DNA from: Burkholderia aenigmatica
GTDB taxonomy: Bacteria > Pseudomonadota > Gammaproteobacteria > Burkholderiales > Burkholderiaceae
Length of the DNA: 64,000 nt
Assembly (NCBI RefSeq): GCF_902499175.1
Contig: NZ_CABVQC010000002.1
Coordinates: forward strand, 1-64,000
Direction: 5' to 3'
Each line of letters opens with the position of its first letter. Position 1 is the first letter of the stretch. A program made the position numbers and the translations under genes. Positions 43,584 through 52,743 of this stretch are shown piece after piece. The notes under the pieces are model-generated. The model searched no databases. It saw only the letters and a program-made list of their open reading frames with translations, and had not been told where the DNA came from.

Positions 43584-44216
43584 TCAACTTGCCATGATGA
43601 TGAAGGTGGTGAGCGCGATCGGGAACAGGGCGAGGCCAAGCAGGCCCAGCGCGCCATCGGCCGCCATCGCGATCGGCGACAACGCCAGCTTGGCGCCGTG
43701 GCCGACGGCCGTCAGCTTGTCCGTCACCGTGACATGGTAAGGACGATTGAACGCCTGCGGAACCGACGAAGGCGTGACATCGTTCGGCAGATAGCGCTTG
43801 CCGCTGATCGTGCCTTCCGACGTCAGGTAGCCATGGTCCTTCTTGAAACCGTCCGCGAGCGCACGCTCGCGGACGTCGGAGCCGGTCGGCGCATCCGGGT
43901 AGTCCAGCCTCATTGTGTAGCGACCGGTGATCGCGTCGCCGTGCGTCTCGAAATCGTTGAACGCCGTGTGGATCTTGGGACGATAGGGCGCGGTGAGCAC
44001 CGTCGCGAGGCCCGGCGGCATCTCGAAGATGTAGTGATACTTCTGGCCGAGCACGACGAGTTGCTTGCCGTCCGCGGTAATCAGGAAGGTCGACAAGGTT
44101 TCGTCGTATTCCGAATCCTTCATCCACGCTTTCGTGGCGGGACCGAAATCGGCGCAGCCGGCGAGCATGCCGGACGCTGCCACGGCGGGCAGCGCGAGAA
44201 ATGTTCTTCTTTTCAT
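43584..44216 (-). CDS. lipoprotein of unknown function
   Basis: 210 residues. MKRRTFLALPAVAASGMLAGC is a lipoprotein signal with an RR-x-F-L start that could also be Tat-dependent. The lipid-bearing Cys is residue 21. The mature part ends in a hydrophobic segment (ALGLLGLALFPIALTTFIIMA), so a C-terminal membrane anchor is likely. Not recognised as a named family. It is divergent from a LysR regulator and followed by the exported protein gene. The frame extending to 45344 crosses that regulator and is a shadow. Confidence 0.72.
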   Translation of the reverse strand: MKRRTFLALPAVAASGMLAGCADFGPATKAWMKDSEYDETLSTFLITADGKQLVVLGQKYHYIFEMPPGLATVLTAPYRPKIHTAFNDFETHGDAITGRYTMRLDYPDAPTGSDVRERALADGFKKDHGYLTSEGTISGKRYLPNDVTPSSVPQAFNRPYHVTVTDKLTAVGHGAKLALSPIAMAADGALGLLGLALFPIALTTFIIMAS

Positions 44217-44453
44217 GAGTGCTGTTTTGGATGTTGTTCGTTTTTCAGCGGAACCGCTTGAATGTCGGACGCAGCGTTCGAGGAACGCGGCATCCTGACG
44301 GCCGGTCATGCGGTTACTTCGCCTGCGCATTGTAGGGCCAAAACCGCAAGTGCAGTATCCCCCGGGCCAAGCACCGCGCCGGCGTGCGGTAGACTGCTCG
44401 CTCGCTTGCCTGCCGCCCCTCACACGACCGTTTGCGCCCAGCCCGCCCAGACC

Positions 44454-45380
44454 ATGGATCGAATCGATGCGATGAAGGTGTTCGTCGCCACGCTGGACGA
44501 GGGCAGCCTCGCGGGCGCGGGCCGGAAGCTCGGCCGGTCGCCGGCGGCGGTCAGCCGCGCGATTGCATTCCTTGAAGAACATACGGGCACCGCGCTGCTC
44601 TACCGCACGACCCGGACGATCCGGCTGAGCGAGGCTGGCGAACGCTATGCGGCCGCGTGCCGCCGCATCCTGTCCGATCTCGAGGAAGCCGACATGCTGG
44701 TCGCCGACGAACGCTCGGCGCCGCGCGGCCTGTTGACGGTCACCGCGCCCGTCGCCGCGGGCGAAGACGTGCTGCGTGCGCTGCTCGACGAATTCATCGA
44801 ACGCCATCCGGCCGTGTCGATCCGCCTGCAGTTGCTCGACCGTCCCGTCAGCCTGATCGACGAAGGGATGGACGTCGCGCTGCGAATCGCGCACCTGACC
44901 GATTCGACACTGGTCGCGATTCCGGTCGGCGCGGTGCGCCGGGTCGTCGTGGCTTCGCCCGATTACCTGGCGCAGCATCCGGCGATCGAGACGCCGGCCG
45001 ATCTCGCGCAGCACCGGATCATCTCGATGACGCATTTCGGCCTCGATTCGTGGAGCTTTCCGCCGTCCACGCCAGCGGCACTGCCACAGGTCGTCCCGTT
45101 CACGCCGCGCTTCATCATCAACACGATCCGCGGCGCGGTTGCGTCGGCCGTCGCCGGGCACGGCGTCACACGGCTCTTTTCGTATCACGTCGCCGAACCG
45201 GTACGGGACGGCACGCTGCGGATCGTGCTGCGCGACAGCGAGCACGCGCCGTTGCCGATCCATCTCGTCACGCCTTACGGACGCCTTTCGGTGCCGAAGG
45301 TGCGCGCATTCGTCGATTTCGCGGCGCCGCGCCTGCGCGAGCACTTCGCGCGGCTGGCGGCCATCACCGACGGCGATTGA
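44454..45380 (+). CDS. LysR-family transcriptional regulator
   Basis: 308 residues. HTH: MDRIDAMKVFVATLDEGSLAGAGRKLGRSPAAVSRAIAFLEEHTGTALLYRTTRTIRLSEAG. The effector domain begins near 90. This is the broad group that controls adjacent efflux or oxidoreductase genes. It could regulate the divergent lipoprotein operon or the MFS exporter 280 bp downstream. The start is the first Met in a typical position. Upstream in-frame Mets (44262) give an atypical extension. Confidence 0.88.
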   Translation: MDRIDAMKVFVATLDEGSLAGAGRKLGRSPAAVSRAIAFLEEHTGTALLYRTTRTIRLSEAGERYAAACRRILSDLEEADMLVADERSAPRGLLTVTAPVAAGEDVLRALLDEFIERHPAVSIRLQLLDRPVSLIDEGMDVALRIAHLTDSTLVAIPVGAVRRVVVASPDYLAQHPAIETPADLAQHRIISMTHFGLDSWSFPPSTPAALPQVVPFTPRFIINTIRGAVASAVAGHGVTRLFSYHVAEPVRDGTLRIVLRDSEHAPLPIHLVTPYGRLSVPKVRAFVDFAAPRLREHFARLAAITDGD

Positions 45381-45497
45381 ACCGGGACGCGGAAGAATGG
45401 CTTTCGCGTGACGAGGATTCTCCCGGGATTCGACTCAATCTAGACTTCCTTCAACCGATGGACGCGCATGGCGTCCGTTCAGCGAATGGAGGTCAAC

Positions 45498-45662
45498 ATG
45501 CATCAAGCGCTTCCCGACCCGCGTCGCGCCCGTGCGGCCGGACTGACGCACCGCGTGGTGTCCGCTATCGGCATTGCCCGGTTCGCATGCGTGCCGCTGC
45601 CGGCGAGCTTCGCCGCGCAGGGCTTTCCCGCACCGATGACCGTGACGGCGAGGCTGCCATGA
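45498..45662 (+). CDS. 54-codon ORF translationally coupled to the MFS exporter
   Basis: ATG at 45498 has a strong GGAGG 6 nt upstream. The stop overlaps the start of the MFS gene (ATGA). The product is Ala/Arg-rich (MHQALPDPRRARAAGLTHRVV...) with no recognised domain. It may be a leader whose translation opens the exporter's start. It may not be a functional protein. Confidence 0.45.
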   Translation: MHQALPDPRRARAAGLTHRVVSAIGIARFACVPLPASFAAQGFPAPMTVTARLP

Positions 45663-46915
45663 GCACGATCTCGCATGCGCCCGCCGCGGCCCGGGCCGAA
45701 CGGCCCGCCGCCAGCTATGCCGAGCGCAACGCGCGCTACTGGCGGCGCAATCTCGCCGTCTGCGTGTTCGGCTCGTTCACGACGCTCGTCAGCCTGAGCA
45801 TGCTGCTGCCGTTCCTGCCGCTGTACGTGCGGCAACTCGGCGTCGATGCGCAGTCGGCCGTGATCCAGTGGTCGGGCATCGCGTTCGGCGCGACGTTTCT
45901 CGGCACGGCCGTCACCGCGCCGCTGTGGGGCCGCCTCGCGGATCGCTTCGGCCGCAAGCCGATGCTCGTGCGCGCGGCGATCGGCATGGCGATCGTGATG
46001 TCGCTGATCGGCGTCGCGCACAACGTGGCCGAACTCGTCGCGCTGCGGCTGCTCGCGGGGCTGGTCGGCGGCTACGCGTCGGCGTCGACCGTGATGGTCG
46101 GCACCCAGGCGCCGCGCGAGCGCGCCGGCTGGGCGCTCGGCATCCTGTCGACCGGGGCGCTCGCGGGCAACCTCGTCGGGCCGCTCGTCGGCGGACTGCT
46201 GCCGGGCTGGCTCGGCATTCGCGGCACGTACTTCGCCGGTGGCGCGATGATCGCCGTCGCCGCGCTGCTGACGATCTTCGTCGTGAAGGAAGACTTCCAC
46301 GCGGGCACCGATGCAAGAACGCGCACCACGAGCGCCGCGGCCGGCACGCCGCACCGCACGAATCGCGCGGCGGTCGCCGCGCTGCTGGTGACGGCGATGA
46401 TGGTGCTGCTCGCGAACATGTCGATCGAGCCGATCATCACCGTGTATATCGGCGGCCTCGGGGTCGGTGGCAATCACCTCGCGCGCATCGCCGGCGTCGT
46501 GATGGCGTGTTCGGCGCTCGGCAGCATGCTGACCGCCGCACGCCTCGGCGCGCTGGCCGACCGGATCGGCAGCTGGAACGTGATCATCGGCTGCCTGCTG
46601 CTGACCGCGCTCGCGATGGTGCCGCAGGCGTTCGTCACGCACTGGTGGCAGCTTGGCGCGCTGCGCGTGCTGATGGGCATGACGCTCGCGGGCTTGCTGC
46701 CGTCGATCGGCAAGCTCGTGCGGCAATCGGTCGACGAGCGTGCGACCGGGCAGATGCTCGGCTACCTGCAGTCCGCGCAGTTCAGCGGACAGGTGATCGG
46801 CCCGGTGATCGGCGGGCAGATCGGCGTCGCGCTGGGGCTGCATTCGGTGTTCTTCGTGACGGGCGCGCTGCTGGCAGTCTGCGCGGGGCTCGCACATTGG
46901 GCGCGCAGCCGATAG
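45659..46915 (+). CDS. MFS drug efflux transporter (DHA1 / MdtG-like)
   Basis: 418 residues with 12 hydrophobic segments. GRLADRFGRKPMLVRAAIG is the loop 2-3 signature. Motif C in TM5 (GALAGNLVGPLVGGLLPG) marks drug:proton antiporters. A second copy of the fold signature, LGALADRIGSWN, occurs in the C-half. It sits in the inner membrane and exports a hydrophobic compound. The start overlaps the stop of a 54-codon ORF, so expression depends on coupling. Confidence 0.87.
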   Translation: MSTISHAPAAARAERPAASYAERNARYWRRNLAVCVFGSFTTLVSLSMLLPFLPLYVRQLGVDAQSAVIQWSGIAFGATFLGTAVTAPLWGRLADRFGRKPMLVRAAIGMAIVMSLIGVAHNVAELVALRLLAGLVGGYASASTVMVGTQAPRERAGWALGILSTGALAGNLVGPLVGGLLPGWLGIRGTYFAGGAMIAVAALLTIFVVKEDFHAGTDARTRTTSAAAGTPHRTNRAAVAALLVTAMMVLLANMSIEPIITVYIGGLGVGGNHLARIAGVVMACSALGSMLTAARLGALADRIGSWNVIIGCLLLTALAMVPQAFVTHWWQLGALRVLMGMTLAGLLPSIGKLVRQSVDERATGQMLGYLQSAQFSGQVIGPVIGGQIGVALGLHSVFFVTGALLAVCAGLAHWARSR

Positions 46916-47190
46916 CGGCTGGCCGGCGGATCGCGGGCTGGCGTAGGATGGGCGCAGTTGCGGAGGCGCGCGCCGGGAAGCGGCGACGACGTACGCGTTC
47001 ACCGCGCATCGCGGACGCCGCAGTCGCAGACACTGCATCGCACGACGGCGCATCGTTTTCGACATCGCTTTCACGTGACCGGTTGCGCACCAAGCACGAC
47101 GAACGCGCACCGATCCGAACCCGACCCACGCGTTTCGGCCCGCATCCGGCCGAAGCATTTCGATGACGGATCTTGCAGGAGGCAAGCAAC

Positions 47191-48291
47191 ATGAATCAAT
47201 CGACCGACAACCGGACGCTGTTGCGCGCGCTTGGCATCCGCGCACCGATCGTCCAGGCGCCGATGGCCGGCGTCAGCACGCCGGCGCTGGCGGCCGCCGT
47301 GTCGAATGCTGGCGGGCTCGGCTCGCTCGGCGTGGGTGCGACGAACGCCGACGGCGCCCGCAAGATGATCCGCGACACGCGCGCGCTCGCCGACCGGCCG
47401 TTCAACATCAACGTGTTCTGCCACCAGCCGGCGCACGCCGACGCGGCCGTCGAACGCGCGTGGCTCGCGTGGCTCGCGCCGGCGTTCCGCGAGTACGGCG
47501 CGACGCCGCCCGCATCGCTGTCGGAGATCTATACGAGTTTCGTCGTGGACGAAGCGATGCAGGCGATGCTCGTCGAAGAGAAGCCGGCCGTCGTCAGCTT
47601 CCATTTCGGCCTGCCGTCCGAGGACGTGATCGCCGCGCTCAAGCGCGCGGGCATCACGCTGTTCGCGGCCGCGACCAATCTCGACGAGGCGCAGCAGATC
47701 GCCGCCGCCGGCATCGACGCGATCGTCGCGCAGGGGATCGAAGCGGGCGGACACCGCGGCGTGTTCGATTCGACCGCGCACGACGATCGGCTCGGCACGT
47801 TCGCGCTCACGCGCCTGATCGTGCGCGAATGCGCGCTGCCGGTGATCGCCGCCGGCGGCATCATGGACGGCGAGGGCATCGCAGCCGCGCTCGCGCTCGG
47901 CGCGCAGGCCGCCCAGCTCGGCACCGCGTTCGTCGCGTGCCCGGAGACGTCGATCGACGACGGTTATCGTCGCGCGCTGCTCGGCGACGCGGCGCGCCGC
48001 ACGACGTTCACGGCCGCGATCTCAGGCCGGATCGCGCGCGGCATCGCCAACCGGCTGACCGCACTCGGCGACGACCCGCACGCGCCGGCCACGCCCGCGT
48101 ATCCGATCGCGTACGACGCCGGCAAGGCGCTGCATGCGGCCGCGAAGGCGAAGGGTGAATTCGGCTACGGCGCGCAATGGGCCGGGCAGGCGGCGCCGCT
48201 CGTGCGGTCGCTGCCGGCGGCCGAGCTGTTCGCCGCACTCGAACGCGAAACGCGGGCGGCGATCGAGCGGATGCAGCACGTGCTGGATTGA
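47191..48291 (+). CDS. nitronate monooxygenase family protein
   Basis: 366 residues from the ATG at 47191, with GCAGGAGGC upstream. TIM-barrel FMN enzyme: [30 protein letters not shown] at the N-terminus, [23 protein letters not shown] (catalytic His in the flexible loop near 190) and [29 protein letters not shown] for phosphate binding. It matches class I NMOs, which oxidise propionate-3-nitronate and related nitronates to protect the cell or use nitroalkanes. Monocistronic. The 275-bp region upstream holds no gene. Confidence 0.9.
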   Translation: MNQSTDNRTLLRALGIRAPIVQAPMAGVSTPALAAAVSNAGGLGSLGVGATNADGARKMIRDTRALADRPFNINVFCHQPAHADAAVERAWLAWLAPAFREYGATPPASLSEIYTSFVVDEAMQAMLVEEKPAVVSFHFGLPSEDVIAALKRAGITLFAAATNLDEAQQIAAAGIDAIVAQGIEAGGHRGVFDSTAHDDRLGTFALTRLIVRECALPVIAAGGIMDGEGIAAALALGAQAAQLGTAFVACPETSIDDGYRRALLGDAARRTTFTAAISGRIARGIANRLTALGDDPHAPATPAYPIAYDAGKALHAAAKAKGEFGYGAQWAGQAAPLVRSLPAAELFAALERETRAAIERMQHVLD

Positions 48292-48463
48292 TCGCGCGAT
48301 TCGCAGACAACGGGCCGCAGCCACATGCCGGCGATCGGCGAACGCACACCGATCGCCGCCGATTTGCAATGTTCTGTATCGGCACGAACCGTGGATACAT
48401 CGCGATACAACGCACGTTCGGGCGTCCGCTATAAAGCAGGCATGACCTCTTCTGGAGTGCATC

Positions 48464-48835
48464 ATGTCTGCAACCTGGTTCAAAGGATCCTGCCATTGCG
48501 GGGCCGTCAAATTCGAAGTCCGAACCGCCGTTACACCGGCAGCGCGCTGCAACTGCAGCCTGTGCCGCCGGCGCGGCGCGTTGATGAGCCCGATGTTCGC
48601 CACCAGCGAACTGAAGATCCTCGAAGGCGAGGGCGCGCTGACGTGCTACCGCTTCAACACGCGCACGGCCCGCCACTATTTCTGCGGCCATTGCGGCGTC
48701 TACCCGTTCCATCAGACGCGCAGGGATCCCGCCTGCTGGCGCGTCAATCTCGGCTGTCTCGACGGCATCGACCCGTATGCGCTCGACGCGACGGTCGCCG
48801 ACGGCGCGAGCCTCTCGGTCGTGGAGGGCGCATGA
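48464..48835 (+). CDS. GFA / CENP-V-family protein
   Basis: 123 residues. Zinc ligands are in the expected order: GSCHCGAVKFEV, CNCSLCRRRG, then FCGHCGVYPFH. This is the Mss4-like fold of the glutathione-dependent formaldehyde-activating (GFA) family. Most members have no proven reaction, so formaldehyde chemistry should not be assumed. The stop overlaps the start of a 42-aa ORF (ATGA). Confidence 0.85.
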   Translation: MSATWFKGSCHCGAVKFEVRTAVTPAARCNCSLCRRRGALMSPMFATSELKILEGEGALTCYRFNTRTARHYFCGHCGVYPFHQTRRDPACWRVNLGCLDGIDPYALDATVADGASLSVVEGA

Positions 48836-48960
48836 AACGCTGGCTGATGATCCTGCTGTTCGCAGCAGGCGGGCTCGCGACCGAAATCGCGCATCCGGTG
48901 CAATGCACGCTGCTGTCCGTTAACCGCACACAGACCGGCAAGCGCCGCAGGGCGGACTGA
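48832..48960 (+). CDS. 42-aa membrane or exported peptide coupled to the GFA gene
   Basis: MKRWLMILLFAAGGLATEIAHPVQ gives a hydrophobic N-terminus, then a basic tail ending GKRRRAD. ATG overlaps the GFA stop codon, with GGAGGG 5 nt upstream, so translational coupling is likely. No family is recognised. Confidence 0.55.
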   Translation: MKRWLMILLFAAGGLATEIAHPVQCTLLSVNRTQTGKRRRAD

Positions 48961-49020
48961 CGGCGCGCCGGCAGCGTCGCGCCACTCCGCCGGTTCATCG
49001 AGGCCGATTATCATGCTTCC

Positions 49021-49038
49021 GATAAGATCGCACGCGAT
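49021..49038. promoter_or_regulatory. OhrR-type operator before the OhrR gene
   Basis: GATAAGATCGCACGCGAT closely matches the two sites before ohr (GATTAGATCGCATGCGAT at 55543-55560 and GATTAAGTCGCATGCGAT at 55600-55616). It lies 47 bp before the OhrR start, fitting autoregulation. Confidence 0.65.
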
Positions 49039-49084
49039 ATATAATGCGTCCATCTGCGACCGTTCGGGTCGCTGGAGGACGTTC

Positions 49085-49540
49085 ATGAAACCGACCGAAG
49101 CCCCATCCGCCGCCGCGCCGAAGCTGTCTGAGTTCCTGTGCTTTGCGATCTACTCGGCGAACCTCGCGTTCGGCAAGGCCTACAAACCGATCCTCGAAGA
49201 GCTCGGCCTCACGTATACGCAATACATCGCGATCATTGCGCTGTGGGAGCAGGACAACCAGACGGTCGGCCAGCTCGGCGAGAAGCTGTTCCTCGAATCC
49301 AATACGCTGACGCCGATCCTGAAGAAGCTCGAGGCAATGGGCTACCTGGAGCGGCACCGCGATCCGTCGGACGAACGTCAGGTGCTCGTCAGCCTGACGA
49401 AGAGCGGCCGCCGCTTGCGCGAGAAGGGGCTCGACATGAATCTGGTCGAGGCCACCGGGTTGAAGCCGGACGAATTCGCGAAGATGCAAAAGGCGATCGT
49501 CACGCTGCGCGGCAACCTGATCCAGTCAACCGAAGAATAA
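49085..49540 (+). CDS. ohrR: OhrR, MarR-family organic hydroperoxide sensor
   Basis: 151 residues, GGAGGA upstream. Cys19 in LSEFLCFAIYSANLAF is the peroxide-sensing Cys of OhrR. The rest follows the family closely: LGLTYTQYIAIIALWEQDNQTVGQLGEKLFLESNTLTPILKKLEAMGYLERHRDPSDERQV. Reduced OhrR represses ohr; oxidation by organic hydroperoxide releases it. Here ohr is 6 kb away (55086) instead of adjacent, but both carry the same operator-like sequence. A strong bidirectional terminator follows. Confidence 0.9.
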   Translation: MKPTEAPSAAAPKLSEFLCFAIYSANLAFGKAYKPILEELGLTYTQYIAIIALWEQDNQTVGQLGEKLFLESNTLTPILKKLEAMGYLERHRDPSDERQVLVSLTKSGRRLREKGLDMNLVEATGLKPDEFAKMQKAIVTLRGNLIQSTEE

Positions 49541-49555
49541 CCGCCCGGACAAGCG

Positions 49556-49584
49556 GCGGCCGGCACGTGTATCGTGCCGGCCGC
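49556..49584. terminator. bidirectional terminator between ohrR and the GNAT gene
   Basis: Perfect 12-bp stem, GCGGCCGGCACG (49556-49567) / CGTGCCGGCCGC (49573-49584), 5-nt loop. It lies between convergent stops. Confidence 0.75.
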
Positions 49585-49588
49585 GTCG

Positions 49589-50305
49589 TCATGCGTGCGC
49601 GTCGCCCAGCACCAGCAGGTGCATCTCGCGGCGGATGGCGAAACCAAGGGCGAGATAGCGCTCGATCGCGACCTGGTTCGACGTGAGGACGTGCAGGAAA
49701 GGCGTATCCGCGCGCGCATCGATCTCCGCAATCAACGCCCGCATCAGACGTGCCGCGAGCCCTTGCCGCCGGAACGCGGCATCCACGCACACGGCGCTGA
49801 TCTCGGTATACCCGTCGATCTGCATCCGCTCGCCGGCCATCGCGGCCAGCCGGCCTTCGCTGCGGATGCCGATGTAGTGGCCGAGCTCGAACGTGCGCGG
49901 GCCGAACGGGCCGGGCTGCGCAGCCGTGGTCAGCGCGAGCATGTCCGGCCCGTCGGCTTCGGCGAGCGTGACATGTCCGGATTCGGGCGCCGGGTCGAGC
50001 GCCCCTTGCCAGACCATTTGCAGCAGGTTCGCGCGCCGGATCGCCGACAATCCCGCCGGCAGCTCGACCTCGTCCGGCGTGACCAGCGCCGCCGGCCCGT
50101 GTGCGGCAATCAGGGCGCGCAACGCGTCGAACGAGGCCGCGCTCGTGTCCTCGATCGCCGCAAACGGCGCGATGGCCGCCGGAAACCGCCATGCCCGGTC
50201 GTTGCCGAGCGCCAAGCGGCGCTGCCGGCCCGTCAGCGCATTCCACACCACTTGGTCGAGCGGGTGCGCACGGCCTGTCGCGTTTCCGGTCGTTGCATCG
50301 GACAT
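49589..50305 (-). CDS. GNAT-family N-acetyltransferase
   Basis: 238 residues from the ATG at 50303-50305 (GAGGAG upstream). An N-terminal ~120-residue extension precedes the GNAT core. Acetyl-CoA binding is in EISAVCVDAAFRRQGLAARLMRALIAEI (motif A, R-R-Q-G-L-A near 183). The C-terminal beta-bulge is FLHVLTSNQVAIERYLALGFAIR. It belongs to the FR47-like subgroup with a two-part layout. The acceptor is unknown. Confidence 0.85.
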   Translation of the reverse strand: MSDATTGNATGRAHPLDQVVWNALTGRQRRLALGNDRAWRFPAAIAPFAAIEDTSAASFDALRALIAAHGPAALVTPDEVELPAGLSAIRRANLLQMVWQGALDPAPESGHVTLAEADGPDMLALTTAAQPGPFGPRTFELGHYIGIRSEGRLAAMAGERMQIDGYTEISAVCVDAAFRRQGLAARLMRALIAEIDARADTPFLHVLTSNQVAIERYLALGFAIRREMHLLVLGDAHA

Positions 50306-50411
50306 CGGCTGCTCCTCGATTGAAGGTGTCGGTGGCACAGCATAGACCGTGATCGGCCGGGCCGGGCGCGGCGTAACGTTATCGACCGCGTCGCCGGCAC
50401 GGCACGCCGCA

Positions 50412-51797
50412 CTAGCGCTGCCAACGTTCCGGATCCAGCCAGATCGGGAACGACAGGATCACCGCCAGCCCGTTCCCGCCGATACCGGCCGTCACCTCGA
50501 CCGACCCGCCGTGCGACTCGGCGATGCGCGCGACGAGCGACAGGCCGATACCGCTGCCCGGCTGCACCGTACCCGGTACGCGGTAAAAGCGTTCGAAGAT
50601 CCGCGTGCGCTCGCCGACCGGCACGCCGGGCCCGTCGTCCGCGATACGCAGCTTGACCCGCGCGCCATCCGCATCGGCAGGGATGGCGCACGTGATCTCG
50701 ACCCGCCCGCCGTCACGGCCGTAACGCAGCGCGTTGTCGAGCAGGTTGCGCACCGCAATCGCGATCTCGTCCAGATCGCCCCAGACGCGCACCGGGTCGA
50801 CCGCGATCCGCACCGTCTGTCCGCGCGCATGCGCGGCCGCGTCGAAGTCGCTCGCGATCAGCGCAACGAGCCGCGACAGTTCCACCGGCCCATGCTGTTC
50901 GGCGCGCGAACCGGCATCCAGCCGCGCCAGTTCCAGCAGTTGCCCGGATAGCCGCGCGCTGCGCTCGACGCCTGTTGCCAGCCGACGCAGTGCTTCGTTC
51001 TTGTCCGCCAGACTGTTCGCCTGCAACGCCACTTCCGCTTGGGCCGACAACGCCGCGAGCGGCGTGCGCAACTCGTGCGCCGCATCGCCGATGAAACGGC
51101 GCTCGGTATCGACGGCCTGACTCAGCCGCGCGAGCAGGCGATTGAACGACTCGACGAGCGGCCGCAGTTCGCGCGGCAGCGTCACCAGCGGCAACGGCGA
51201 GAAATCGAACGCGGCCTTCCGCTGGATCGCCTGCTGGACCTCGCGCACCGGCCCGAACGACCAGCGAATCACCCACCAGATCACGACGCCCAGCATCCCG
51301 AGCATCACCGCCGTATTGAACAGGCCGAGTTGCAGCGCGTTGTTCGCCTTCTCCTGCCAGGTCGTGGCCGGGCCGCCTGTCTGAACGTGAATCCGGCCCG
51401 CCGGATCCGACAGCGAGTAGACCCGCCAGGTCTCGTCGTGCGCGGCGCCACGCCCGGTGCTCACCCCGTATCCGTCCCGCAGGTCGGCCTTGAGTGCCGG
51501 CCCCGGCGCATCCGCGCTGTGCATCACGTTGCGACCGTCGACCCAGACCTGGAACGCGACGTCGTATTTGCCATACGCGGTGTTCGGTACGACCGCCTGG
51601 GCGTTCGCCGCAGGCAGGCGATCGATCGCATCCGGCAACGACAGAAGCAATAGTTGCGCGGCGCTCTCGAGCATGCTGTCGCGCCAGCCGCGCTGTTCAC
51701 GCCACAGGCCGATGCCGAGAAACGCCCCCCAGCTTGCCCAGAACACGACGACCGCCGCCATCACGGTCGCGAGCAGGCGCACGCGTAGCGACTTCAT
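50412..51797 (-). CDS. two-component sensor histidine kinase (QseC/TctE-like)
   Basis: 461 residues. TM1 is near 8-30, a periplasmic sensor near 33-155, and TM2 near 157-178. The HAMP-like segment precedes the phosphoacceptor His241 in GDAAHELRTPLAAL. ATPase motifs: N-box AVRNLLDNALRYG, G1 IADDGPGVP, F ERFYR, G2 GSGIGLSLV. It senses a periplasmic signal and phosphorylates the response regulator encoded immediately upstream, whose stop overlaps this start by 4 bp. Confidence 0.92.
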   Translation of the reverse strand: MKSLRVRLLATVMAAVVVFWASWGAFLGIGLWREQRGWRDSMLESAAQLLLLSLPDAIDRLPAANAQAVVPNTAYGKYDVAFQVWVDGRNVMHSADAPGPALKADLRDGYGVSTGRGAAHDETWRVYSLSDPAGRIHVQTGGPATTWQEKANNALQLGLFNTAVMLGMLGVVIWWVIRWSFGPVREVQQAIQRKAAFDFSPLPLVTLPRELRPLVESFNRLLARLSQAVDTERRFIGDAAHELRTPLAALSAQAEVALQANSLADKNEALRRLATGVERSARLSGQLLELARLDAGSRAEQHGPVELSRLVALIASDFDAAAHARGQTVRIAVDPVRVWGDLDEIAIAVRNLLDNALRYGRDGGRVEITCAIPADADGARVKLRIADDGPGVPVGERTRIFERFYRVPGTVQPGSGIGLSLVARIAESHGGSVEVTAGIGGNGLAVILSFPIWLDPERWQR

Positions 51798-52459
51798 GCG
51801 GGGCTCTCCCCGACGCGATAGCCGAAGCCGTGCACCGTCACGATCAGTTCGTCGCCGAGCTTGCGCCGAAGTTGATGGATGTACACCGCGATCGTGTTGC
51901 TTTCGATCTCGCTGTCGTTGCCGTACACGCGCTCTTCGAGCTGCGCTCGCGTGACGACGCGGCCTTGCCGCTCCATCAGCGCGAGCAGCGTGCGGTATTC
52001 GTGAATGCTGAGCGCAACGGGTTCGCCGGCCCGCGTGACTGCCTGGCGCGCCGGATCGACGTGCACGTCGCGGTAGACCAGACGCTCCGACACGCGGCCC
52101 TGGCTGCGGCGCGTCAGCGCGCGCAGGCGCGCATAGAGCTCGTCGAGCTGGAACGGCTTCACGAGATAGTCGTCGGCACCGGCGTCGAGGCCGCGGATCC
52201 GATCGCTCAACTGATCGCGCGCGGTCACGATCAATACCGGCGTCGGGTCGTAGTTCGCGCGCATCGCAGCAAGCAGCGTGAATCCGGACGCGCCCGGCAG
52301 CTGCAGGTCGAGCAGCACCGCGTCGTAGTCATGGCCGACGAGCGCGAGCCGCGCGGCCGGCACGTCGGCCGACCAGTCCGCGCGCCAGCCGTTCTGCCGA
52401 AGGCCCGCGCAAACGGCGTCGGCCAGCATGACATCGTCTTCCACCAGCAGGATATGCAT
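51794..52459 (-). CDS. OmpR-family response regulator (QseB-like)
   Basis: 221 residues from the ATG at 52457-52459. Receiver: acidic pair E7/D8/D9, phosphoacceptor Asp51 in AVLLDLQLPG, and Lys in YLVKPF. The C-terminal winged helix is YRDVHVDPARQAVTRAGEPVALSIHEYRTLLALMERQGRVVTRAQLEERVYG...VYIHQLRRKLG...GFGYRV. First gene of the two-gene system. TTAA direct repeats 48 bp upstream look like its own binding site. Confidence 0.93.
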   Translation of the reverse strand: MHILLVEDDVMLADAVCAGLRQNGWRADWSADVPAARLALVGHDYDAVLLDLQLPGASGFTLLAAMRANYDPTPVLIVTARDQLSDRIRGLDAGADDYLVKPFQLDELYARLRALTRRSQGRVSERLVYRDVHVDPARQAVTRAGEPVALSIHEYRTLLALMERQGRVVTRAQLEERVYGNDSEIESNTIAVYIHQLRRKLGDELIVTVHGFGYRVGESPA

Positions 52460-52506
52460 CGGTTTTGCTCCTCGAATGTCGAGGTCGCCAGCCTGACCGA
52501 CCGCGA

Positions 52507-52522
52507 TTAAAAACTTCTTAAA
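52507..52522. promoter_or_regulatory. TTAA direct repeat, probable response-regulator box
   Basis: TTAAAAACTTCTTAAA: two TTAA half-sites spaced 11 bp start to start, one helical turn, as OmpR-family dimers prefer (compare PmrA/QseB boxes). It lies 48 bp before the regulator's start. Confidence 0.55.
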
Positions 52523-52743
52523 GCCTGGGGGCCACGATGCGTGCCATTCGCCGCATTGCCGGTGCAATGCATCTGGCGTTTTTTCGAGAGGCTCGCGATG
52601 ACCGTGTCACGCCCTTCAATTTCGTTGCTGCAATGCAATGCGGCCCGAAGCACCAGCTTCGCACCGCTCCGGTGCGGGCCATTCTGGCATGGAAGGTCGC
52701 GCACGTTGTGCGCGTTGTGCGCCCGCCGCGCGGGAGCCGTGCG

